Shown piece after piece: positions 15,711 to 22,382 of a DNA stretch of 28,566 nt. The position numbers and the translations under genes are program-made. Under the pieces are notes generated by a model. The model had not been told where the DNA came from and did no database searches. It saw nothing but the letters and a program-made list of their open reading frames with translations. Source of the stretch: Clostridium sp. CAG:413 (GTDB lineage: Bacteria; Bacillota; Clostridia; Oscillospirales; Acutalibacteraceae); assembly GCA_000431775.1 (NCBI GenBank), contig FR888229.1, positions 32,733 through 61,298 on the forward strand. Direction: 5' to 3'. Within the stretch, counting starts at the first letter, position 1, and every line of letters begins with the position of its first letter.

Positions 15711-16460
15711 ATGAATCTTGACAGAATTCTTGCAGTCAGAAACGATAAGACCGTCTACCGCGACGGCAACCTTTGTCTCAAGGTGTTTAACTCCGATTTC
15801 TCAAAGGCTGACGTCCTTAACGAGGCGCTCAACCAGGCGAGGATCGAGGAGACGGGGCTGAATATCCCCAAGATCCACGAAGTCACCGTCATCGAGGGCA
15901 AATGGACTATAGTTTATGACTATATCAGCGGCAAAACTCTCGCTCAGCTCATGGAGGAGCACCCCGAGAAGAAGGAAGAATATCTTGAGCTGCTTGTAAA
16001 TCTCCAGCTTGAGATGCATTCCAAGACCTGCCCCCTGCTCAACAAGCTCAAGGATAAGATGAGCCGCAAGATCAGCCAGACCGACCTTAGCGCTACGGTG
16101 CGTTATGACCTGCATACCCGCCTTGAGGCTATGCCGAAGCATAACAAGGTCTGCCACGGCGACTTTAACCCCTCAAACATCATCATCTCAGACAACGGCG
16201 ACCCCTATATCATCGACTGGTCGCACGCCACTCAGGGTAACGCTTCCGCCGACGCAGCACGCACCTATCTGCTCTTCTGGCTCAACGGCGACATTGACGG
16301 TGCAAAGAAGTATTTGCAGCTCTTCTGCGACAAGAGCAACACCCCCATCCAGTATGTTCAGAAGTGGCTGCCCATCGTCGCCGCTTCACAGACCGTCAAG
16401 GGCAATGAAAAAGAGCGTGAATTTCTGCTCTCTTGGATAGACGTTGTTGACTACGAATAA
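15711..16460 (+). CDS. Kinase-fold protein of the aminoglycoside/choline phosphotransferase (APH) family
   Basis: A 249-residue soluble protein with a small-molecule kinase fold. Lys24 in LCLKVF fits the ATP-binding lysine. CHGDFNPSNI (148-157) is the catalytic loop with Asp151 and Asn156. IIDWSHA (167-173) holds the metal-binding aspartate. The glycine-rich loop is poorly conserved. Family members phosphorylate antibiotics, choline, sugars or, more rarely, proteins. A resistance role is unlikely: the gene sits inside a metabolic operon with AAGGAGG before ATG and only 13-14 bp on either side. Next to a PP2C phosphatase and a sensory hydrogenase, it could be the kinase that the phosphatase opposes, but the target is unknown and this is inference. 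Confidence 0.75.
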   Translation: MNLDRILAVRNDKTVYRDGNLCLKVFNSDFSKADVLNEALNQARIEETGLNIPKIHEVTVIEGKWTIVYDYISGKTLAQLMEEHPEKKEEYLELLVNLQLEMHSKTCPLLNKLKDKMSRKISQTDLSATVRYDLHTRLEAMPKHNKVCHGDFNPSNIIISDNGDPYIIDWSHATQGNASADAARTYLLFWLNGDIDGAKKYLQLFCDKSNTPIQYVQKWLPIVAASQTVKGNEKEREFLLSWIDVVDYE

Positions 16461-16474
16461 GGAGGAAAATACAA

Positions 16475-16729
16475 ATGAAGATCACCATCTGCATCGGTTC
16501 ATCCTGCCATATCAAAGGCTCCCGTCAGGTAGTTGAGCAGCTTCAGTACCTGATCCACGAGAATAAGCTCTCCGACAAGGTCGAGCTCGGCGGTACCTTC
16601 TGCATGGGTAAATGCCAGCAGGGCGTATGCGTCATCATCGACGACAACCTCGGCAGCAAGACCTACTCCGTCAGCCCCGACACCGTTAAGGAATTCTTTG
16701 AGGAAAACGTTCTTTCAAAGGTTGGATGA
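16475..16729 (+). CDS. Thioredoxin-like [2Fe-2S] ferredoxin, first copy
   Basis: An 84-residue protein of the thioredoxin-like [2Fe-2S] fold, the same fold as the 24-kDa subunit of complex I and the HydC/NuoE subunits. The four ligands are C6 and C11 (CIGSSC) and C43 and C47 (CMGKC), a C-x4-C / C-x3-C pattern. It is a stand-alone electron carrier or redox-sensing domain. AGGAGG precedes it, and the second copy starts only 3 bp after its stop. It most likely trades electrons with, or relays a signal to, the hydrogenases downstream. Confidence 0.85.
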   Translation: MKITICIGSSCHIKGSRQVVEQLQYLIHENKLSDKVELGGTFCMGKCQQGVCVIIDDNLGSKTYSVSPDTVKEFFEENVLSKVG

Positions 16730-16732
16730 TTT

Positions 16733-16993
16733 ATGATAATTCAGATATGCATAGGCAGCTCATGCCATCTGAAGGGCTCCGAAAGGCTCGTTGAGCTTTT
16801 TCAGGACGCCATCAAAGACAGCGGTTATTATGACGAAATAACACTTGCCGGCAGCTTTTGCACCGGCAGGTGTAACCGTGAGGGTGTCACGATAACGGTG
16901 GACGACGATATCTACACCGGCGTGACTCCGGAGAATTTCACTGCATTTTTTGAAGACAAAGTAATGAAAAAACTCAAAGCTCAGGAGGCTTGA
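16733..16993 (+). CDS. Thioredoxin-like [2Fe-2S] ferredoxin, second copy
   Basis: An 86-residue paralogue of the preceding gene with the same cluster pattern (C6, C11 in CIGSSC; C43, C47 in CTGRC) and the shared CIGSSCHxKGS opening. The two proteins differ over much of their length, so this is an old duplication with likely divided roles, not a recent copy. There is no clear ribosome site and the gap to the first copy is only 3 bp, so translation is probably coupled. The HydS start follows 4 bp after its stop. It may be the dedicated partner of HydS. Confidence 0.85.
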   Translation: MIIQICIGSSCHLKGSERLVELFQDAIKDSGYYDEITLAGSFCTGRCNREGVTITVDDDIYTGVTPENFTAFFEDKVMKKLKAQEA

Positions 16994-16997
16994 CGGT

Positions 16998-18674
16998 ATG
17001 TCAGACTGCTTGACCCTAAAAAAATCAAACTGCAAAAACTGCTATAAATGTATCCGCCATTGCCCGGTGAAATCCATAAGATTCTCGGGCAATCAGGCCT
17101 ATATAATAGGCAATGAGTGCATCCTCTGCGGTCAGTGCTTTGTTGTCTGCCCGCAGGATGCAAAGCAGATAGTCGACGAGAGCGAGAAGGTCAGAGTGCT
17201 GCTCCAAAGCGGCGACCCCGTCATAGTCAGCCTCGCTCCGTCATTTGTTGCGAATTACGACGGAGTCGGCATCGGCTCAATGCGCAAGGCGCTCAAGCAG
17301 CTCGGCTTCTATGACGCCGAGGAGACTGCGATCGGCGCAACTATCGTCAAAAAGGAATATGAGCGCATGGTGGCTGAGGGCGACAGGAATGTTATAATAA
17401 CCTCCTGCTGCCACTCGATAAATCTGCTCATTCAAAAGTATTATCCTTCGGTACTCCCCTATCTTGCGGATGTCATGTCGCCCATGCAGGCGCATTGCAC
17501 CGATATCAAAAAGAGATATCCCGACGCAAAGACCGTGTTTATCGGCCCCTGCGTTGCCAAGAAGGACGAAGCGCAGTATTATGACGGTATCGTTGACGCC
17601 GTGCTGACCTTTGACGAGCTGACCGAATGGCTCAAAAATGAGAATATCGAGCTTGAAAAGGAGCTTGACAGCGACGAGAACAGCAGGGCGAGATTCTTCC
17701 CGACCACGGGCGGTATACTCAAGACTATGGCGCTTGACGACCCGAAATACACCTATATGTCGCTTGACGGCGTTGAGAACTGCATGGCAGCTCTTAAAGA
17801 AATTGATAACGGCAGCATCAATAACTGCTTTATCGAGATGTCAGCCTGCGTCGGCAGTTGCGTCGGCGGCCCCGTTATGGAGAAATTCCACCGTTCACCC
17901 ATCAAGGATTACGCCGCAGTTGCGAATTTTGCAGGCAAGAACGATTTTGAGGTCGATATGCCAATGCCTGCCGAGATCCACAAGACCTTCACCGCTATCG
18001 AGCGCCGCATGATGCCGCCCTCGGAGAGCGAGATAAGAGATATCCTGCGCCAGATGGGCAAGATGAAGCCCTCCGACGAGCTGAACTGCGGCTCCTGCGG
18101 TTACAATACCTGCCGCGAGAAAGCCATTGCAATTTATCACGGCAAGGCTGAGATATCAATGTGCCTCCCCTACCTCAAGGATAAGGCTGAGAGCTTCTCG
18201 GATAACATAGTCCGCAACACTCCGAACGGTCTTATAGTCCTTAACGAAAAGCTCGAGGTGCAGCAGATAAACAAGGCTGCGCTGAAGATAATGAACCTGC
18301 GCTCGGAATCCGACATTCTCGGCGACCAGGTCGTCAGAGTGCTTGACCCCGCCGATTTCATCGAGGTGCTCAAGACCGGCAGAAGTATTCATAACAAGCG
18401 TGAATACCTCGCCGAATATGAGAAATATGTCGAGTTCACCGTTGTGTGCGACAAGGAATACAGGCTGCTCGTGTGCATCATGCGTGATGTCACCGACGAG
18501 GAGCTTGCCAAGGAGCGCAAGGAGAATATAAGCCGCCAGACAGTCGAGATAGCCGATAACGTGGTCGATAAGCAGATGCGTATCGTCCAGGAAATAGCTT
18601 CTCTGCTCGGCGAGACTGCGGCGGAGACCAAAATCGCCTTAACGAAGCTGAAGGAGTCGATCGCTGATGAATAA
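16998..18674 (+). CDS. hydS: Group C (sensory) [FeFe]-hydrogenase with PAS domain, HydS-like
   Basis: A 558-residue protein, probably a hydrogen or redox sensor rather than a bulk catalyst. Two [4Fe-4S] sites come first (C12, C15, C18, C22; C41, C44, C47, C51). The H-cluster domain follows with altered motifs: TSCCHS (135-140), MSPM (160-163), FIGPCVAKKDEA (181-192) and ACVGSCVGGP (283-292). Its likely ligands are C138, C185, C284 and C288. A four-Cys cluster (C364, C367, C372, C389) resembles the FeS domain of sensor proteins. A PAS domain spans about 402-500, then a helical tail to 558. There is no kinase or cyclase output; instead the PP2C gene overlaps its end by 8 bases. This fits the group C class tied to a phosphatase. 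AGGAGG lies 9 nt before ATG. Confidence 0.88.
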   Translation: MSDCLTLKKSNCKNCYKCIRHCPVKSIRFSGNQAYIIGNECILCGQCFVVCPQDAKQIVDESEKVRVLLQSGDPVIVSLAPSFVANYDGVGIGSMRKALKQLGFYDAEETAIGATIVKKEYERMVAEGDRNVIITSCCHSINLLIQKYYPSVLPYLADVMSPMQAHCTDIKKRYPDAKTVFIGPCVAKKDEAQYYDGIVDAVLTFDELTEWLKNENIELEKELDSDENSRARFFPTTGGILKTMALDDPKYTYMSLDGVENCMAALKEIDNGSINNCFIEMSACVGSCVGGPVMEKFHRSPIKDYAAVANFAGKNDFEVDMPMPAEIHKTFTAIERRMMPPSESEIRDILRQMGKMKPSDELNCGSCGYNTCREKAIAIYHGKAEISMCLPYLKDKAESFSDNIVRNTPNGLIVLNEKLEVQQINKAALKIMNLRSESDILGDQVVRVLDPADFIEVLKTGRSIHNKREYLAEYEKYVEFTVVCDKEYRLLVCIMRDVTDEELAKERKENISRQTVEIADNVVDKQMRIVQEIASLLGETAAETKIALTKLKESIADE

Positions 18675-19839
18675 TCTGTGCGCCGATATAGGCTGCAAAA
18701 GCATAAATCACATCGGCGAGCAGCTCTGCGGCGACCATGTGGATATAGTCGAGCAGGGCGAAAACTCAACCGTAATTGTGCTTGCCGACGGCCTTGGGAG
18801 CGGCGTTAAGGCCAGCATCCTCTCCACCCTGACCTCAAAGATAATCTCTACCATGATGGCTCAGGGGCTTTCACTCGAGGAATGCGTCTCGACCATTGCC
18901 GCAACGCTCCCCATATGCTCCGTAAGAGGCGTTGCCTACTCAACATTCACAATAATCCATATTATTGATAACTCTACCGTCGAGCTGATCCAGTATGACA
19001 ACCCGCAGATCATCATGCTGCGCGACTGTGAGATATATGATTACCCCGTGAGCGAAGTCATAATCGGCGGCAAAAAGATTCTCAAATCCAATATCAAGCT
19101 GCGTGAGAACGATATATTTATCGCAATGAGCGACGGCTGCCCTCACGCAGGCATTGGCACGGCATTCAATTTCGGCTGGAAGAGAGATGATATTGCGGAA
19201 TTCATCCGCTCCGTTGCCCACGTCGGCTTCACGGCAAAAACTCTCTCGACTATGCTGATTGATGAGTGCAACAAGCTCTACGGCGGCAAGCCCGGTGACG
19301 ACGCTACGGCCTGCGTTATCCGCATTAGGAAGCGTGAGCCGATGAATATCCTCTTCGGCCCACCGTCACACCGTGACGACTGTGACAGAATGATGTCGCT
19401 CTTCTTCTCCAAAGAAGGCAAGCACATTATCTGCGGCGGCACGACCTCATCGATAGCCGCAAAGTATCTCGGCAAGGAAGTCAAGACTACGCTCAAATTC
19501 GAGCGCAGCGACGTGCCCCCGATCGCTTATATCGACGGCGTCGATCTTGTCACAGAGGGCGTTATTACAATAAATAAGGTGCTTGAATACGCCAAAGACG
19601 CACTCGGCGACAATGAGGAATACGCCCACTGGAGCGTTTCTCAGGACGGTGCTTCGCTTATATGTCGTATGCTCTTTGAGGAAGCGACGGATATCAATTT
19701 CTATGTCGGCAGAGCTATTAACCCCGCTCATCAGAATCCCGACCTGCCTATTAACTTCAATATAAAGATGAATCTTGTTCAGGAGCTTTCGGAATGCCTG
19801 AGAAAAATGGGCAAGAGGATCAAGGTCAGCTATTTTTAA
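18667..19839 (+). CDS. PP2C/SpoIIE-type serine phosphatase with an extra C-terminal region
   Basis: A 390-residue protein. Residues about 1-225 form a PP2C/SpoIIE phosphatase: LADGLGSG (39-46) with Asp41, MSDG near 157 and PGDDATACVI near 205-215 hold the manganese-binding acids. Such enzymes remove phosphate from Ser/Thr of regulators, for example anti-anti-sigma factors. About 155 residues (235-390) follow that I do not recognise, with patches such as ICGGTTSSIAAKYLG, DGVDLVTEGVI and NFYVGRAINPAHQNPD. No membrane or sensor domain is present; sensing is probably supplied by HydS, whose gene it overlaps by 8 bases. AAGGAG stands about 10 nt before ATG. No sigma-regulator target is encoded nearby. 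Confidence 0.85.
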   Translation: MNNLCADIGCKSINHIGEQLCGDHVDIVEQGENSTVIVLADGLGSGVKASILSTLTSKIISTMMAQGLSLEECVSTIAATLPICSVRGVAYSTFTIIHIIDNSTVELIQYDNPQIIMLRDCEIYDYPVSEVIIGGKKILKSNIKLRENDIFIAMSDGCPHAGIGTAFNFGWKRDDIAEFIRSVAHVGFTAKTLSTMLIDECNKLYGGKPGDDATACVIRIRKREPMNILFGPPSHRDDCDRMMSLFFSKEGKHIICGGTTSSIAAKYLGKEVKTTLKFERSDVPPIAYIDGVDLVTEGVITINKVLEYAKDALGDNEEYAHWSVSQDGASLICRMLFEEATDINFYVGRAINPAHQNPDLPINFNIKMNLVQELSECLRKMGKRIKVSYF

Positions 19840-19857
19840 CGGACACTGAGGTGTGAT

Positions 19858-21285
19858 ATGAGAAAATTCGATACAAAGGTACAATATCTTAAATATAAGG
19901 TTCTCCGCGAAGTGGCGAGAGAGGCGTGGAACGATACTCTGCTTGAGCATCTTGTGGATATTCCCAAGAAGATTGTTCCGGGCAACACTCCCACCATGCG
20001 CTGCTGCGTTTATAAAGAAAGGGCTATCCTGGCCGAGCGAGTGAAGCTCGCAATGGGCGGCTGCAAAGAGAACCACAATGTTATCGAGGTCATCGACACC
20101 GCCTGCGACGAGTGCCCTATGGGCGGCTACGAAGTCACCAACGCCTGCCGCGGTTGCCTCGCTCACCGCTGCGAGGATGTCTGCAAGAGAGGCGCTATCT
20201 CCTTTGACCACAATCATGTCGCCCATATTGACAAATCCAAGTGCGTCGGCTGCGGAATGTGTGCCAAGGTCTGCCCCTACACCGCCATTATCAGCCGTAA
20301 ACGCCCGTGTGAGAACGCTTGCAAGATCAAAGCTATCTCAATGAACGAGAACAAGGCGGCTCAGATAGATAATGACAAGTGCATTGCCTGCGGCGCCTGC
20401 GTTTACCAGTGCCCGTTCGGCGCAATAACTGATAAATCCTATATTCTCGATGTTATCGACATCATCAAGAAGAGCGAGAATAACACAAAATACAAGGTCT
20501 ACGCCGTGGTCGCTCCGTCAATCTCGAGCCAGTTCACATATGCAAAGCTCGGTCAGGTCATTAAGGGGCTCAAAGAGCTGGGCTTCCACACCGTTATCGA
20601 AGCCGCTCTCGGCGCCGATATGGTCGCTTTTGCCGAGTCTCAGGAGCTTGCGGAGAAGGGCTTCCTGACAAGCTCGTGCTGCCCTGCATTTGTCAGCTAT
20701 ATTGAGAAAGCGTTCCCCGACCTTGCCGAGAATATTTCGCATAACCTCTCCCCCATGGCGACGGTCGCAAAATATATCAAGAGCAAGGATCCCGATTCAA
20801 GCATCGTCTTTATAGGCCCCTGCACCGCCAAGAAAGCCGAGGTGCAGAAAGAAAGCGTAAGGCCCTATATTGACGCCGCGATGACCTTTGAGGAGCTTCA
20901 GGCGCTCTTTGACAGCCGTGATATAGATATTATGACTCTCGGCGAGGATGTGCTTGACAATGCCTCGTATTTCGGCAGAATATTTGCCCGCTGCGGCGGA
21001 CTTGCCGACGCTGTTGCCGAGGGGCTCAAGGAGCAAGGCATTGATGACTTTGAACTGAAGCCGATATCCTGCGACGGTATCGAAGCCTGCAAGACAGCGT
21101 TGCTCAAAAAGCGCAAAAATGTGCTTGACGCCAACTTCATTGAGGGTATGGCCTGCATCGGCGGCTGTATAGGCGGCGCCGGTTGCCTCACCCACGGCGA
21201 GAAGAATAAGGCTGAGGTCGATAAATACGGCAGAGAGGCCTATGAAAAGACCATCAAAGACGCCATAAAATATTTGGACATCTGA
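19858..21285 (+). CDS. hydA2: Group B monomeric [FeFe]-hydrogenase (HydA2-like)
   Basis: A 475-residue protein that should interconvert protons and H2 with ferredoxin-like partners. The N-terminal 60 residues are non-cluster. A Cys-rich region then holds several iron-sulfur sites (C97/C100/C105/C109, C129/C132/C135/C139, C175/C178/C181/C185, plus C83, C86, C151 and C155). The H-cluster domain has TSSCCPAF (271-278), LSPM (298-301), FIGPCTAKKAE (318-328) and EGMACIGGCIGGAG (429-442). Likely ligands are C275, C322, C433 and C437. The motif set matches the group B class, distinct from the bifurcating HydABC type. GAGGTG stands about 4 nt before ATG, and the gap to the phosphatase is 18 bp. It is the last gene of the operon. 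The symbol follows usage in Ruminococcus. Its direction in the cell cannot be told from sequence. Confidence 0.88.
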   Translation: MRKFDTKVQYLKYKVLREVAREAWNDTLLEHLVDIPKKIVPGNTPTMRCCVYKERAILAERVKLAMGGCKENHNVIEVIDTACDECPMGGYEVTNACRGCLAHRCEDVCKRGAISFDHNHVAHIDKSKCVGCGMCAKVCPYTAIISRKRPCENACKIKAISMNENKAAQIDNDKCIACGACVYQCPFGAITDKSYILDVIDIIKKSENNTKYKVYAVVAPSISSQFTYAKLGQVIKGLKELGFHTVIEAALGADMVAFAESQELAEKGFLTSSCCPAFVSYIEKAFPDLAENISHNLSPMATVAKYIKSKDPDSSIVFIGPCTAKKAEVQKESVRPYIDAAMTFEELQALFDSRDIDIMTLGEDVLDNASYFGRIFARCGGLADAVAEGLKEQGIDDFELKPISCDGIEACKTALLKKRKNVLDANFIEGMACIGGCIGGAGCLTHGEKNKAEVDKYGREAYEKTIKDAIKYLDI

Positions 21286-21289
21286 TAAA

Positions 21290-21323
21290 AAAGCGGAGTG
21301 AGCTTTATTGCTTTCTCCGCTTT
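21290..21323 (+). terminator. Hairpin at the end of the hydrogenase operon
   Basis: AAAGCGGAG (21290-21298) pairs with CTCCGCTTT (21315-21323), just after the hydA2 stop. The T-tract is only three bases, so termination may be partial. The last bases overlap the -35 of the next promoter. Confidence 0.5.
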
Positions 21324-21350
21324 ACAAATGTATATAAACCGTGCTATAAT
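21321..21350 (+). promoter_or_regulatory. Promoter of the CorA-like gene
   Basis: TTTACA (21321-21326) and a perfect TATAAT (21345-21350) are separated by 18 bp. They lie 45 bp before the ATG at 21396, which has AAAGGAG 5 nt upstream. Confidence 0.65.
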
Positions 21351-21395
21351 GAAATAAAGACTATCCGTACCGGTTTATCCGGGAAAGGAGCGACT

Positions 21396-22301
21396 ATGAC
21401 CGAATACGTTATCGAACCAGGCAGCGGTCGGCTGACCGTCAGCGGCGCTAAGGCGGCACCGATACTTACAATATTAAACGCCGACGAATTTCGAAGCAAA
21501 AACGAGCCATTTATAAATCACAAAGAGCTGTCACACAACCTCGGCTCTATCCGCTACTGCAAGGCGGAATTGTTTCGCGATCACCTCTGGGGCACATTGA
21601 GGATCCCGCAAAAAAGCGAGAGCCGTGACCCACAGCTTTCGTTTATTTTCTATCTAACCGATGACTCGCTTTATTTTATCGAAGATACAGGTGATATCAA
21701 GCAATGGTTAAAGACTATGTCTGCCAAGATGAGCAGGGTCGAGTCCTCCGCCGAGCTACTTCTGCGGCTTTTTGGGAAAATGATAGAGAATGATATCATA
21801 TATCTCTCGCATCTTGAGAAGAAGACCGAGGATCTTGAGGATAGACTTATCGACGGCGACTCGGACAATTTCTTTGAGCAGCTCACAAAGCTCCAACGCA
21901 AGCTTTCGGAGCTGAACGCCTATTATGAGCAGCTAACAGCGATAGGCGACCTTATCGGATCCTGCACCTCCCCCGCCCTTGTCGGCGGCACCGAGCAATG
22001 GGGTAGGTATTCAATGCGTACCGAGCGGCTGAGCAATCACACAAGGCTGCTCCAAGAGAATATACAGCGCCTCAGGGAGCTTTACAGAGTGCAGCAGGAC
22101 GAGAAACAGAATAACGTGATGTGTATTCTGACCGTCGTCACCACCTTTTTCCTGCCGCTTACGCTGCTGACAGGCTGGTACGGCATGAACTTTGTGAATA
22201 TGCCTGAGCTTCATTGGAAATTCGGATATTATATAGTTATTGCCGTTGCGGCAGTGATAGCGATTATCGAGCTGATATACTTTAAGAAAAAGAAATTTTG
22301 A
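21396..22301 (+). CDS. corA: CorA-family divalent cation (Mg2+) transporter
   Basis: A 301-residue membrane protein of the CorA/MIT group. It has an acidic cytoplasmic N-terminal domain, a long helix rich in charged residues (about 140-235) and two C-terminal membrane helices (about 243-263 and 276-295). The invariant GMN loop is present in WYGMNFVNMPE, and the tail is basic (KKKKF). Such proteins form pentameric channels for Mg2+, sometimes Co2+ or Ni2+. It has its own promoter. It is not part of the hydrogenase operon by clear linkage, although partial readthrough is possible. Metal choice cannot be read from sequence. Confidence 0.88.
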   Translation: MTEYVIEPGSGRLTVSGAKAAPILTILNADEFRSKNEPFINHKELSHNLGSIRYCKAELFRDHLWGTLRIPQKSESRDPQLSFIFYLTDDSLYFIEDTGDIKQWLKTMSAKMSRVESSAELLLRLFGKMIENDIIYLSHLEKKTEDLEDRLIDGDSDNFFEQLTKLQRKLSELNAYYEQLTAIGDLIGSCTSPALVGGTEQWGRYSMRTERLSNHTRLLQENIQRLRELYRVQQDEKQNNVMCILTVVTTFFLPLTLLTGWYGMNFVNMPELHWKFGYYIVIAVAAVIAIIELIYFKKKKF

Positions 22302-22337
22302 TTTGTTATGGTTTTAAAATACCGGACTTAATAAATA

Positions 22338-22367
22338 ATCCGCCTTGCCTTTAACGGCAGGGCGGAT
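22338..22367. terminator. Bidirectional terminator between corA and the DUF1846 gene
   Basis: ATCCGCCTTGCC (22338-22349) pairs with GGCAGGGCGGAT (22356-22367), a 12-bp stem with one G-U pair and a 6-nt loop. It is flanked by A/T-rich runs on both sides, between converging genes. Confidence 0.75.
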
Positions 22368-22382
22368 ATATTTTACGGCAGC

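Noticed and set aside
15711..16460. Antibiotic resistance gene
   Set aside because: Only the APH fold supports this; operon position and lack of mobile context point to another role.
16475..21285. Electron-bifurcating HydABC hydrogenase
   Set aside because: No flavin/NADH-binding HydB-type subunit is encoded, and neither hydrogenase has the motifs or size of the group A catalytic subunit.
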